From Vibrio mangrovi (GTDB lineage Bacteria > Pseudomonadota > Gammaproteobacteria > Enterobacterales > Vibrionaceae): 64,000 nt of DNA. Below are positions 38,027-47,193 of this stretch, one piece after another (the stretch's first letter is position 1; every line of letters starts with the position of its first letter). The DNA lies in NCBI RefSeq assembly GCF_024346955.1, contig NZ_AP024883.1:1-64000 (forward strand), read 5' to 3'. Position numbers and translations under genes: made by a program. The notes under the pieces are model-generated. The model was not told where the DNA came from. It was given only the letters and a program-made list of their open reading frames with translations, and searched no databases.

Positions 38027-38668
38027 TCAGGCGTCCCAGACCAACACTTCTATCGGGGTTGGATTGTAGGCATTACACGGATTGTTTAGTTGCGGACAGT
38101 TAGAAATCAGCACAATGACATCCATGGCTGCTTTCAGTTCGACATATTTGCCCGGCGCACTGATACCGTCTTCAAAGGTCAGGCCGCCGGATTCTGTGAT
38201 CGGGACATTCATAAAGAAATTGATATTGTGGGTAATATCGCGTTTCGTCATGCCGAATTCTTCATGTTCGCTGACAGCCAGCAGCCAGCTATCGCGGCAG
38301 GCATGCATACATTTCTTGTCGGTGGCATAGCGAACGGTATTGCTCTCGGTCGCACAGGCACCGCCCAGCGTATCGTGACGGCCACAGGTATCGGCGACGA
38401 TTTCCAGCATCAGATTGCCCTGATCGGAGAGTATCCGGCTCCCGGCAGTCAGGTAGACATTGCCCTGTTCACGAATGGTATCAATCGCGCTGTAGCGTTC
38501 TGCCGGGTCGTTGGCGCTGTAAAACAGTGTGTCTGCGGCCTGATTGCCTTCCAGATCGAGGATCCGGACCGTTTGTCCCTGATAGACGACTTTCATGTAG
38601 TAGTCACCGGCCGGAACGGTATCGCGGCGAAATGCATCTTCAGCTTTTAGTGGACTTTCAATAATCAT
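38027..38668 (-). CDS. DUF1989 protein, putative carboxyguanidine deiminase subunit
   Basis: 213 aa, urea carboxylase-associated family. Motifs VRILDLEGNQAADTLFY, SNTVRYATDKKCMHACRDSWLL, NINFFMNVPITE and CPQLNNPCNAYNPTPI. With its neighbour it should form the CgdA/CgdB-type deiminase that turns carboxyguanidine into allophanate plus ammonia. Overlaps the preceding gene by one base (coupled translation). Which of the two is CgdA or CgdB I cannot settle. Confidence 0.88.
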   Translation of the reverse strand: MIIESPLKAEDAFRRDTVPAGDYYMKVVYQGQTVRILDLEGNQAADTLFYSANDPAERYSAIDTIREQGNVYLTAGSRILSDQGNLMLEIVADTCGRHDTLGGACATESNTVRYATDKKCMHACRDSWLLAVSEHEEFGMTKRDITHNINFFMNVPITESGGLTFEDGISAPGKYVELKAAMDVIVLISNCPQLNNPCNAYNPTPIEVLVWDA

Positions 38669-39429
38669 CAGAATACCTCCTGAGGGGATATGCAGTGGTA
38701 GCGGCGGTTATTTTCAAGACCGCGTTGATTCTCTTCTTTTCCATGAGTGGGTTGTGGCAGGATGACGGTTTCACTGGATTTGGTCAGTGTCAGTTGCACC
38801 GGCTTAAACGGATATTCCGCAGCGGGGTTAAGCGGATGCGGGCAAGTGGTCAGGATGACCAGTGTTTCCATCTCGAAATGCAGCGCGATAGTATCGCCGG
38901 GCTGACTGTGGTGTTCCACATAGCTCAGATTACCCGCAGCATCGGTGCGAACCTGACTGAACAGATTCAGGTTGGCTGCCAGATCCCGTTTTCCGAGGCC
39001 ATATTTGGCAACTTCGACTAACAGTGCATCATAACCGTTCTGTTTCCATTGGTTTCGGTCGGTCTGATAGGTCCGTTCTCCCCATTTCTGGGTAACGCTG
39101 GCTTTATTGGCAACCCCGCAAACCGTATCGATCCATCCGGTATCATCGTGAATGACACGGCAAAAAATTCGTCCCATATCAGAGTAGAGACAGTGACCGG
39201 CGGTAAGTTTAAAGGTGTGCTGGCACTTGAGTGTATCCGGAGCATTGTAGCGTTCGAGCAGGTTTGCCGGATTGTAAAACAGCAGACTCAGATTCGCGCC
39301 GCCTTCCATATCGGTTGCCGTCAGCGTATATCCGCGTGGTATTTTCATTGACCAGTGAGATGCGCCGGGAATGATTTCGGTAAAGATAATATCGGGTTCT
39401 GAAAGTTCAGTTGGTATTGCATAAGACAT
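38668..39429 (-). CDS. DUF1989 protein, second putative carboxyguanidine deiminase subunit
   Basis: 253 aa, paralogue of the 213-aa neighbour (DMEGGANLSLLFYN, NLNLFSQVRTD, CPHPLNPAAEYPFKPV). Larger subunit of the presumed heteromeric deiminase. Starts 11 bp after the ATP-binding protein gene. Confidence 0.88.
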   Translation of the reverse strand: MSYAIPTELSEPDIIFTEIIPGASHWSMKIPRGYTLTATDMEGGANLSLLFYNPANLLERYNAPDTLKCQHTFKLTAGHCLYSDMGRIFCRVIHDDTGWIDTVCGVANKASVTQKWGERTYQTDRNQWKQNGYDALLVEVAKYGLGKRDLAANLNLFSQVRTDAAGNLSYVEHHSQPGDTIALHFEMETLVILTTCPHPLNPAAEYPFKPVQLTLTKSSETVILPQPTHGKEENQRGLENNRRYHCISPQEVF

Positions 39430-39440
39430 AATTTCGCTCC

Positions 39441-40259
39441 TCAGATTGCGTCGGCAATTGGTTGTATCGTCGGGCTGAACGATTCGGTCAGCGATTGCAG
39501 AGTCTGGGCTGGCCGGGCTGCGGTTTTATGTAAAGGAATATCAAAGGTGACCTGTGCGCCGTAGCGTTCCGGAGACTGTGGATCGAGACGCGGATGGTCA
39601 AATACCCAGATCCGGCTGCCGAGATGGAAACCTTCGCTCAGGTCGTGAGTAATCATGAATACGGTCAGGTGTTGCTCCTGCCACAGCTCCCGCACCAGTT
39701 CATGCATGTCTTTGCGGATGCCGGGATCCAGTGCGCCAAACGGTTCATCAAGCAACAGAATACGAGGCTGTTTCACCAGCGACTGAGCAATGGACAAGCG
39801 CTGACGCATCCCGCCGGAAAGCTGGTGGGGATATTGATGTTCGGCATGACTCAGTCCTACCTGTTCCAGCATGGTGCAGGCTTGTTGCCGGGCTTGTTGC
39901 CGCTGGCGGCCAAAAGCTCGTCCCAACAGACGTCCACTGAACTGAGAGTTGCCGAATTCCAGCCCGATCATGACATTTTCCAAAACGGTCAGATGTGGAA
40001 AGACCGAATATTTCTGAAAAACAATGCCCCGCTCGACGCCCGGTTCCTGCCGGAGTGGCTGACCATCCAGCAGGACTTCTCCCCGGCTGACCGGCTCTGT
40101 TCCCAGTAGCAGATTGAGAAATGTCGTTTTGCCGCAGCCGGAGGCGCCGACAATACTGACAAATTCTCCTTCGTTTACGTTCAGATTGAGCCGTTCAAGG
40201 ACGATATTGTCGCCATACTCTTTCCACAGGTTGCGGATTTGCAGCATCGGTTCTTTCAT
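39441..40259 (-). CDS. ABC transporter ATP-binding protein, nitrate/taurine type (guanidine uptake)
   Basis: 272 aa. Walker A GASGCGKTT, signature LSGGMRQR, Walker B LLLDEPFGALD, H-loop ITHDL. SsuB/TauB-like. Operon position indicates import of guanidine or a guanidinium compound; substrate is inference. Confidence 0.9.
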   Translation of the reverse strand: MKEPMLQIRNLWKEYGDNIVLERLNLNVNEGEFVSIVGASGCGKTTFLNLLLGTEPVSRGEVLLDGQPLRQEPGVERGIVFQKYSVFPHLTVLENVMIGLEFGNSQFSGRLLGRAFGRQRQQARQQACTMLEQVGLSHAEHQYPHQLSGGMRQRLSIAQSLVKQPRILLLDEPFGALDPGIRKDMHELVRELWQEQHLTVFMITHDLSEGFHLGSRIWVFDHPRLDPQSPERYGAQVTFDIPLHKTAARPAQTLQSLTESFSPTIQPIADAI

Positions 40260-40263
40260 TGAC

Positions 40264-41085
40264 TTACCCTCCCTGAGTCTGATGATGCCAGGGACTGAGC
40301 CACCGGGAGAGTTGCCTGAGCAGCCAGTCCATCATAAAGGCCAGCAGTGTAATCCACAGCACATAAGGCAGAATGATGTCCATCGACAGGTAACGCCGGA
40401 CCAGAAAAATCCGGTATCCGAGACCTTCAGTGGCGACAATAGCTTCGGCTGCAATCAGAAATAGCCAGGCACTACCCAGTGTCAGCCGGACTGCGTCGAT
40501 CAGATGTGGCAGGATTTGCGGGATAATCACGCGGACAATAATTTGCCAACTGTTACCTCCCAGAGTCTGTGCTTTGATTAGCTGTTCTTCTGGTAGTGAC
40601 TGGGTTTTCAACTGGATATCACGAATGATGATCGGGCAGATACCAATTACGATCAGAGTAATTTTGGAGACTTCTCCCAGCCCCAGCATGATGAACAGAA
40701 TGGGGAGGATCGCCATTGGCGGGATCAGGGAAATCGCGGTAACAAGCGGTGATAACGAAGACCTGATCAGGGGGAGAATGCCATTGGCGACCCCAAAGCA
40801 GAGACCGATGAGTGCGCTCAGTCCGACACCGATACCCAGCCGTTGCAGGCTGGTCAGGGTATCGTTGAGCAGCAGATACTCTCCGGTCCGTTTACTCGGT
40901 GTGAATGCCATCCGTTCAACGGCAGTGGTGAAACTGCCAAAAGAGGGCAGCAGTTTGTCTGCCGGATTAACGCTCAGGCGGGCATCTGAGGCGACAAGAT
41001 AGATAATAAGGACGATTACAAAGGGAAAAGCCCCTAACATCAGACGCAGTAACGGTGATGGTTTCCGGTTAATGAGTCGGGTCAT
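40264..41085 (-). CDS. ABC transporter permease, nitrate/taurine type (guanidine uptake)
   Basis: 273 aa, about six membrane segments. The EAA coupling motif region includes EEQLIKAQTLGGNSWQIIVRVIIPQILPHLIDAV. SsuC/TauC-like. Four bases separate it from the ATPase gene. Confidence 0.9.
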   Translation of the reverse strand: MTRLINRKPSPLLRLMLGAFPFVIVLIIYLVASDARLSVNPADKLLPSFGSFTTAVERMAFTPSKRTGEYLLLNDTLTSLQRLGIGVGLSALIGLCFGVANGILPLIRSSLSPLVTAISLIPPMAILPILFIMLGLGEVSKITLIVIGICPIIIRDIQLKTQSLPEEQLIKAQTLGGNSWQIIVRVIIPQILPHLIDAVRLTLGSAWLFLIAAEAIVATEGLGYRIFLVRRYLSMDIILPYVLWITLLAFMMDWLLRQLSRWLSPWHHQTQGG

Positions 41086-41125
41086 AACTACTCCAGATCC
41101 ACAGTTCGTCGGCTTCGGTTCATGG

Positions 41126-42205
41126 TTACAGTTTGTGTTCGGCGGCCATTTTCATGTAGGCCGGATTGAAGCGGAGTCGGATATTGTCTGAATTACCATA
41201 CACACCCGCCGGGGTTTCGATCCCGATAAAGGTGGCATCCGGTGCTCCTTCGCCCAGCAGACCGTGGTCAAAAGAGAACTGCGCGACTTTCTGCATGGTT
41301 TTCATCAGCGAAACACTGTCGGTAAATTGCACGGCATCGGCAGGAGAGAAGAACATTCTGGTCGCTTGTAACTGAGCGTTATAGCCTGCCAGATCGGTGC
41401 CGGATGCTTTTGCCATGACAGTTTTGGCTGCATCGGCTTTATCCTGTGAGTTCATTACTGACATCACTTCATACCATGCGCCGGTCAGGGCTTTGGCAAA
41501 CTTAGGGTTGTCTTGCAGGGTTTTGGTATTGGCGACCAGCAGGTCGATAATTTCTCCGGGAATTTTGGCTGAGTTGAATACCAGTGAAGTTTTGGGCAGC
41601 GCAGTAATTTCGCTCAGTAACGGATTCCAGGTGACAACTGAAGTGACATCCGGTGTCTGGTAGGCCGCCACAATATCCGCATCGGAGGTGTTGACGACAT
41701 GGACATCCTGTTCTGACAATCCGACCGCTTCGAGTGCCCGGGCCATCAGATAGTGTGACACACTGAGTTCGACCAGATTGATATTCTGACCTTTGATGTC
41801 AGCCAGCGTTTTATGATCACCTTTTAAGATGATGCCGTCATTGCCATCGGAAAAGTCACCCACGATTAACGCGGTTGAATCTACACCACTGGCTGCCGGA
41901 ATTGTCAGAGCATCCATATTGGTCATCACGGTTGCATCGAACTGTCCTGCGGTGTACTGGTTAATTGATTCAACATAGTCGTTGACCTGAACGACGTTGA
42001 TTTTAATTCCGTATTTATCGGCCCACTTTTTCAGAATGCCGGATGAATCGGCGTAATCCCACGGCATCCAGCCGACATAAATTGACCATGCCAGCGTAAA
42101 TTGTGATTTTTCTTCGGCAGATGCCGGGCTGGAAAGTGTGAGGGAAGAAAGTAGTGTGACAGATAAAGCCAGGGCCGTGAGATAAGGTTTCAGGAAAAAT
42201 TTCAT
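41126..42205 (-). CDS. ABC transporter substrate-binding protein (guanidine uptake)
   Basis: 359 aa. Signal peptide ending SSPASAEEKSQ; NMT1/SsuA-like fold (IYVGWMPWDYADSSGILKKWADKYGIKI, YTAGQFDATVMTNMDAL). First gene of the operon, directly under the guanidine-I riboswitch, so the likely ligand is guanidine. GGAGGTGGT ribosome site just before the ATG. Confidence 0.9.
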   Translation of the reverse strand: MKFFLKPYLTALALSVTLLSSLTLSSPASAEEKSQFTLAWSIYVGWMPWDYADSSGILKKWADKYGIKINVVQVNDYVESINQYTAGQFDATVMTNMDALTIPAASGVDSTALIVGDFSDGNDGIILKGDHKTLADIKGQNINLVELSVSHYLMARALEAVGLSEQDVHVVNTSDADIVAAYQTPDVTSVVTWNPLLSEITALPKTSLVFNSAKIPGEIIDLLVANTKTLQDNPKFAKALTGAWYEVMSVMNSQDKADAAKTVMAKASGTDLAGYNAQLQATRMFFSPADAVQFTDSVSLMKTMQKVAQFSFDHGLLGEGAPDATFIGIETPAGVYGNSDNIRLRFNPAYMKMAAEHKL

Positions 42206-42269
42206 AGACCACCTCCACTGTGGGTCATTGGTATGAACAAGCGCATCAGAGACATAACCAATAATATTG

Positions 42270-42365
42270 GTTGGCCTCCCGGGCTTTTGTCCCGCCGTGT
42301 GACCTCAGTTGAGGTTGATATCTCTCGGACCAGTCACTGCCGTGGCAGCCGGAACCCTAGACATC
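42270..42365 (-). promoter_or_regulatory. guanidine-I (ykkC) riboswitch
   Basis: On the minus strand the leader reads CTAGGGTTCCGG, then CTGGTCCGAGAG, then ACACGGCGGGACAAAAGCCC and GGGAGG. These are the three invariant blocks of the ykkC guanidine-I aptamer in order. The aptamer ends ~65 nt before the binding-protein ATG. A hairpin AACCAAT-ATT-ATTGGTT follows (about 42256-42272); no U-run, so control of translation or an unrecognised switch is possible. Turns the operon on with guanidine. Confidence 0.95.
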
Positions 42366-42429
42366 TATTTGACAAATTGTGGTTAGAAATACTACTGCAT
42401 TATGCTCTTCGCAACTAACAAGAAAGAAC

Positions 42430-42446
42430 AGCAAAGGACATGCCAA
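42430..42446 (-). promoter_or_regulatory. sigma-54 promoter of the guanidine operon
   Basis: Minus strand TTGGCATGTCCTTTGCT: GG-N10-GC spacing and both half-sites as in the RpoN consensus. It would start transcription near 42419, ~55 nt before the aptamer. Confidence 0.85.
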
Positions 42447-42510
42447 TAGATAAATTTATATAAATAACAATTAGTTATGCTATTTTACCTATTCTGAGTA
42501 TGGTGGAACA

Positions 42511-42548
42511 ATCACCATGCTGGTGCATTTTTACACAATTTTGGTGCG
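42511..42548. promoter_or_regulatory. two NtrC-like enhancer sites
   Basis: ATCACCATGCTGGTGCA (42511-42527) and TACACAATTTTGGTGCG (42532-42548) match TGCACCA-N3-TGGTGCA at 12 and 11 of 14 defined positions. They lie 65-120 bp upstream of the sigma-54 promoter, the normal enhancer distance. Confidence 0.75.
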
Positions 42549-42555
42549 TAATGTA

Positions 42556-42583
42556 TAAAAAAGCCCTGAATCAACAGGGCTTT
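42556..42583 (-). terminator. terminator after glyS
   Basis: AAAGCCCTG/CAGGGCTTT stem; minus strand continues with TTTTTTATAC. 27 bp past the glyS stop. Confidence 0.88.
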
Positions 42584-42609
42584 GCAATCATTGTGTTTAT
42601 CTGAACTGA

Positions 42610-44676
42610 TTATTTCTGCAATACTGAAATATCAGCAATTTCTAAGAATAGGTTACGCAGATTGTTCAGTAGCGTCAGACGGTTGAGTTTCAGGGCTTCA
42701 TCATCGGCCATCACCATGACATCTTCGAAGAAAGCATCGACCGGTTCTCTCAGTGCTGCCAGCTGACTCAATGCCGACTGATAGTCACCGTTGGCAAATG
42801 CCGGTTCCAGAGCTTCACTCAGTACGGCAACATTTTCTGCCAGTGCAACTTCAGCACTTTCCTGAAGCAGTGCCAGATCGACTTCTTCTGCCAGTTCTCC
42901 GTCAAACTTTGCCAGAATATTACCAACCCGTTTATTGGCCGCAGCCAGTGATTCGGCAGCTTCCAGCGTACGGAAATGAGAAACGGCCTTAACCCGTTGA
43001 TCAAAGTCGGCAGGTTTGGTCGGATGGCGGGCCAGTACGGCCTGAATGACATCGACACTGAAACCTTCATCCTGATACCAGGCGCGGAAACGGCCCAGCA
43101 TGAATTCGATCACATCGCTTTCTACATTTGTGTTGGTGAGTTTGTCGCCGAACTGTGCTTTCGCTTCTGCAACCAGATCAACCAGATCCAGATGATAGCC
43201 GTTTTCGACGATAATCCGCAGAATACCCAGAGAAGCACGGCGCAATGCATATGGGTCGGAGCCTTTCGGTGCCTGACCGATACCGAAAATTCCCACAATC
43301 GTGTCCAGTTTATCTGCAATTGCAACAGCGGATGAGATGCCATTGCTTGGCAGACTGTCACCGGCAAAGCGTGGCATGTACTGTTCATTCAGTGCCAGTG
43401 CAACTTCTTCGGCTTCTCCGTCATGGCGTGCGTAATGCATTCCCATGATTCCCTGCGTGTCGGTAAATTCAAATACCATTGAGGTCATCAGGTCACACTT
43501 TGCCAGTAGTGCAGCGCGGGTTGCTTTGTCGATATCTGCACCGATACTTTTCGCAACATAACCGGCCAGCACGGCAATCCGGTCGGTTTTATCTCTGATG
43601 CTACCCAGTTGTTTCTGGAAGATCGCGGTATCCAGTTCTGGCAGACGATCGATCAGCGGACGTTTGCGGTCGGTATTGAAGAAGAACTCGGCATCAGCCA
43701 GACGCGGACGCACAACCTTCTCGTTACCTTCGATAACATGGCGTGGTTCTTTCGATTCAATATTGGAGACGAAAATAAACTTCGGCAGCAAGTTGTTATT
43801 CTGGTCGTAAACCGGGAAGTACTTCTGGTCACCTTTCATGGTGTATACCAGCGCTTCAGAAGGAACTTTGAGGAATTTTTCCTCGAAAGATGCCGTCAGA
43901 ACAACCGGCCATTCCACCAGTGATGTTACTTCTTCAACCAGATCTTCTTCCAGATCGGCGGTTCCGCCAACGGCTGCGGCAGCTTTCTGCGCATCAGCAA
44001 CGATGATTGCTTTACGGGCTTCGTAATCAGCCATCACTTTGCCGCGTTCCTGCAGAATTTCAGGATACTGACTGGCCGAATCGATGGTGAATTCTGCTTC
44101 ACCCATAAAACGGTGACCACGGATTGTACGGCCGGACTGAACGCCCAGAATCTCGCCTTCGATTAGTGTGTCATCCAGCAACATAGTCAGGGTTTTGACC
44201 GGGCGGATAAACTGAGTGTCTTTGTCTCCCCAGCGCATTGGTTTGGCGATCGGCAGATTAGACAATGCTTTTGCTGCCAGATCGGCAACCAGTTCCTGTG
44301 CTGCTTTGCCTTTGACTTCCTGCTTGAACAGCAGCCATTCACCTTTATCGGTTGCCAGACGTTCCGCCTGAGCGACGGTAATGCCGTTACCACGCGCCCA
44401 GCCTTCCGCTGCTTTGGTCGGATTGCCGTCGGCATCGAATGCAGCAGAAACCGCCGGCCCACGTTTTTCGACGACTTTATCCGGCTGATTTTCTGCCAGC
44501 GCGGAGACTTTCAGCGCCAGACGACGTGGCGTGGCGTACCACTGCATCGCATCATAAGGTAAATCAGCAGCTTTAAGCTCGTCCTGAAAGTTGGTGTAAA
44601 AGGCTTCTGCCAGAGTGCGAAGCTGTGTTGGCGGGAGTTCTTCCGTTCCCAGTTCAATTAAAAATTCTTTAGCCAT
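42610..44676 (-). CDS. glyS: glycyl-tRNA synthetase beta subunit
   Basis: 688 aa, full length. Starts MAKEFLIELGTEELPPTQL; HD-like and C-terminal anticodon-binding region (DEALKLNRLTLLNNLRNLFLEIADISVLQ). Pairs with GlyQ as alpha2beta2. 12 bp after glyQ. Confidence 0.97.
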   Translation of the reverse strand: MAKEFLIELGTEELPPTQLRTLAEAFYTNFQDELKAADLPYDAMQWYATPRRLALKVSALAENQPDKVVEKRGPAVSAAFDADGNPTKAAEGWARGNGITVAQAERLATDKGEWLLFKQEVKGKAAQELVADLAAKALSNLPIAKPMRWGDKDTQFIRPVKTLTMLLDDTLIEGEILGVQSGRTIRGHRFMGEAEFTIDSASQYPEILQERGKVMADYEARKAIIVADAQKAAAAVGGTADLEEDLVEEVTSLVEWPVVLTASFEEKFLKVPSEALVYTMKGDQKYFPVYDQNNNLLPKFIFVSNIESKEPRHVIEGNEKVVRPRLADAEFFFNTDRKRPLIDRLPELDTAIFQKQLGSIRDKTDRIAVLAGYVAKSIGADIDKATRAALLAKCDLMTSMVFEFTDTQGIMGMHYARHDGEAEEVALALNEQYMPRFAGDSLPSNGISSAVAIADKLDTIVGIFGIGQAPKGSDPYALRRASLGILRIIVENGYHLDLVDLVAEAKAQFGDKLTNTNVESDVIEFMLGRFRAWYQDEGFSVDVIQAVLARHPTKPADFDQRVKAVSHFRTLEAAESLAAANKRVGNILAKFDGELAEEVDLALLQESAEVALAENVAVLSEALEPAFANGDYQSALSQLAALREPVDAFFEDVMVMADDEALKLNRLTLLNNLRNLFLEIADISVLQK

Positions 44677-44688
44677 TCTTTTCTCCCC

Positions 44689-45612
44689 TTATGCCTGTTG
44701 GTCTTGCTTTTTGCACATTGGGAAGCCCAGTGCTTCACGAGATGCGTAGTAGGCTTCTGCGGCTGCTTTAGTCAGATTGCGAATCCGCAAAATATAGCGC
44801 TGACGTTCTGTTACCGAGATCGCTTTGCGCGCATCAAGCAGGTTAAACGCATGTCCTGCTTTCAGGATGCGTTCGTAGGCAGGCAACGGGAGTGGTGTTT
44901 CCAGTTCCAGCAGATGCTGGCATTCTTTTTCACACTGATCAAAGAAGGTGAACAGGAAGTCCACATCAGCGTGTTCAAAGTTATAGGTTGACTGTTCGAC
45001 TTCGTTCTGGTGATAGATGTCACCGTAGGTAACTTTACCCAGCGGACCGTCGGTCCAGATCAGGTCATAGACAGAATCGACACCCTGAATATACATAGCC
45101 AGACGTTCGATACCATAAGTGATTTCACCGGTCACTGGTTTACATTCCAGGCCACCGACCTGTTGGAAGTAAGTAAACTGTGTCACTTCCATGCCGTTGA
45201 GCCAGACTTCCCAGCCAAGTCCCCAGGCACCCAGTGTCGGGTTTTCCCAGTTATCTTCGACAAAGCGGATGTCATGGACCTGCGGATCGATGCCCAGCGC
45301 TTTTAGTGAACCCAGATAAAGTTCCTGAATGTTGTCCGGTGACGGTTTGATCATCACCTGAAACTGATAATAGTGTTGCAGACGATTGGGGTTTTCGCCG
45401 TAGCGGCCGTCTGTCGGACGACGGGATGGCTGTACATAAGCAGAGGCAATCGGCTCCGGGCCAATCGCTCGCAGACAGGTCATCGGGTGAGATGTCCCTG
45501 CACCAACTTCCATGTCTAAAGGTTGAACAATGGTACATCCTTGCCGGGCCCAATAATCCTGCAGCGCGAGGATCATCCCCTGAAAGGTTTTGCTGTCATA
45601 GTTTGTTTGCAT
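44689..45612 (-). CDS. glyQ: glycyl-tRNA synthetase alpha subunit
   Basis: 307 aa from MQTNYDSKTFQGMILALQDYW. Class II catalytic subunit (QPSRRPTDGRYGENPNRLQHYYQFQV). The start at 45612 matches family length; a frame to 45642 adds 10 residues. Operon glyQ-glyS. Confidence 0.96.
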   Translation of the reverse strand: MQTNYDSKTFQGMILALQDYWARQGCTIVQPLDMEVGAGTSHPMTCLRAIGPEPIASAYVQPSRRPTDGRYGENPNRLQHYYQFQVMIKPSPDNIQELYLGSLKALGIDPQVHDIRFVEDNWENPTLGAWGLGWEVWLNGMEVTQFTYFQQVGGLECKPVTGEITYGIERLAMYIQGVDSVYDLIWTDGPLGKVTYGDIYHQNEVEQSTYNFEHADVDFLFTFFDQCEKECQHLLELETPLPLPAYERILKAGHAFNLLDARKAISVTERQRYILRIRNLTKAAAEAYYASREALGFPMCKKQDQQA

Positions 45613-45769
45613 AGTCGGGTTCGCGCGAATTTTCTGAATCATTAAAAAATAACGTTGAATTATACCGATATATTGACTCGTCGAGTAGTGGCAATCTTGT
45701 TTAATTGTTGTTCATTGTTCTTTTCACGACACAAAGCCTATGCCGTGCTTGTTTTCCGTACCGAAGCCC

Positions 45770-45998
45770 GCTAGAATCGCGGGCGTCTTTGGGGAGTAGC
45801 TTACCACTTCATTTTGCGCGGAATTTTATCAATTCTGTTGCAGGGTCAGTGGTTCGTTCGTCAACATCCTTGGTGCCCATCACCATGGCGTTCGAGACTC
45901 GCAGGAGTTTAGCAAGACCTTAGGCAAACATCGCGAAACCGGGGTAGGGCGCGAAGTTTGTCTATGGTTATTATAATCATCCTGCCCCGAGAGCATGT
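45770..45998 (+). promoter_or_regulatory. yybP-ykoY manganese riboswitch
   Basis: Conserved blocks in order: GCCCGC/GCGGGC helix, CTTTGGGGAGTAGC (45786-45800), TCGTCAACATC (near 45858), TTCGAGACTCGC and AGCAAGACCTT (45911-45921). A downstream stem CGGGGTAGG (45940-45948) with CCTGCCCCG (45981-45989, one GU) ends just before the GAGAG ribosome site of mneA, a plausible switch. It would raise mneA expression with Mn2+. Confidence 0.9.
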
Positions 45999-45999
45999 C

Positions 46000-46554
46000 G
46001 TGAATATTTTAGCAATATCAATTACAACAGTTACACTGGCAGAGATCGGTGACAAAACTCAGCTGCTTTCGCTGATGCTGGCAAGTTGCTACCGCAAGCC
46101 GCTGCCGATCATCAGTGCCATCTTTTTAGCCACCATTGCCAATCATGCTTTAGCCGCCTGGCTGGGCGTTGTCGTTGCCGAATACCTTTCTCCGGAGATC
46201 CTGAAATGGGTTATCTTTGTCAGCTTTTTAGCCATGGCTGGATGGGTGTTGGTGCCTGATAAACTGGATGATGAGGGAACCTGCTCGAACCGGGGGCCGT
46301 TTGTTGCAAGTTTTATTGCGTTTTTTGTCGCTGAAATCGGCGATAAGACGCAGATTGCCACTTCCGTTCTTGGCGCTCAGTTTGCCAATGGTCTGCTTTG
46401 GGTTGTGCTGGGAACAACCATTGGGATGATGGTAGCGAATGTGCCGGTAGTCCTGATTGGTAAGCTTTCTGCCGATCGGCTGCCACTGGCGCTGATCCGC
46501 AAAGTAACCGCAATTCTGTTTGTCGGTCTGGCCGCTGTTGCGGTTCTGTACTGA
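46000..46554 (+). CDS. mneA: manganese exporter MneA (UPF0016/GDT1 family)
   Basis: 184 aa with six membrane segments in two repeats, each carrying the family signature: LAEIGDKTQLL and VAEIGDKTQIA. Exports Mn2+. I chose the GTG at 46000, giving (V)NILAISITTVTLAEIGDKTQ with GAGAG upstream, over longer frames from 45958 or 45964. The yybP-ykoY riboswitch upstream and position after glyQ agree. Confidence 0.93.
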   Translation: MNILAISITTVTLAEIGDKTQLLSLMLASCYRKPLPIISAIFLATIANHALAAWLGVVVAEYLSPEILKWVIFVSFLAMAGWVLVPDKLDDEGTCSNRGPFVASFIAFFVAEIGDKTQIATSVLGAQFANGLLWVVLGTTIGMMVANVPVVLIGKLSADRLPLALIRKVTAILFVGLAAVAVLY

Positions 46555-46861
46555 GTTAAGCGAGCTTCCGGATACATGAGTAGGTTCCGGAAGCGTTTGG
46601 TTATAGCGTTAGTAATTAACGACGGCGATAATGGTCTTTAGGTTTATACGTTTTTTTGATGATACGGCATCGATCTGCGTGGTTAGATTTAGATGATGTT
46701 AGTATCATATCACTCAGTAACGTTTTTGGAGTTTTGTTAGTTTGGCGACTGATCAGATCGCACAAATGCTACCGGGTTCCCTTCTTTTACTTACCAGTAA
46801 TCATTTAGGAACAATTAGTTAAAAGACACTGTTAGGTATTTAATCTAAGTATGGAGAAAAA
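46555..46861. other. intergenic region with hairpin after mneA
   Basis: GCTTCCGGA (46564-46572) and TCCGGAAGC (46586-46594) form a 9-bp stem; the U-run is weak (GTTTGGTT), so it is a possible terminator. The rest, AT-rich, shows nothing else I can support. Confidence 0.5.
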
Positions 46862-47179
46862 ATGAGAAGTATATTATTTATATTGGCAACGTTAGCTTCT
46901 TTTTCTGTGTTGTCAGCTGAATGGGTTGGTCCGCTTGATACGGGAGCAATTGAAGTTCATCAATCTGGTGTGTATTTCGTGCAGACAACACCTATCGTTA
47001 CAAATATTTCTTGCAAAAATTACAACTACATTAAATTCCCTTCTGATAATGCAAAATTAGCTGACAGAGCCATGTCAATTGGTCTTTCAGCATCAATGGC
47101 TAGAAAAAAAGTGAAGTTTTACATCAGTCAGTGCGATGGAGAATACTTAGTCGCGAGTGCAATTATGCTTCCAGAATAA
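46862..47179 (+). CDS. small secreted protein of unknown function
   Basis: 105 aa with signal peptide MRSILFILATLASFSVLSA and a ~86-residue mature part with two cysteines (ISCKNY, SQCDGE). GGAG before the ATG. Ends LVASAIMLPE. Family not recognised; similar plan to the protein at 26092-26451. Base composition is more AT-rich than its neighbours. Confidence 0.72.
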   Translation: MRSILFILATLASFSVLSAEWVGPLDTGAIEVHQSGVYFVQTTPIVTNISCKNYNYIKFPSDNAKLADRAMSIGLSASMARKKVKFYISQCDGEYLVASAIMLPE

Positions 47180-47193
47180 CTGACGGGAAGTGG

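Noticed and set aside
42430..42446. Reading the site as part of the glyS terminator region
   Set aside because: The glyS terminator is at 42556-42583; the -24/-12 element faces the guanidine operon and has exact spacing.
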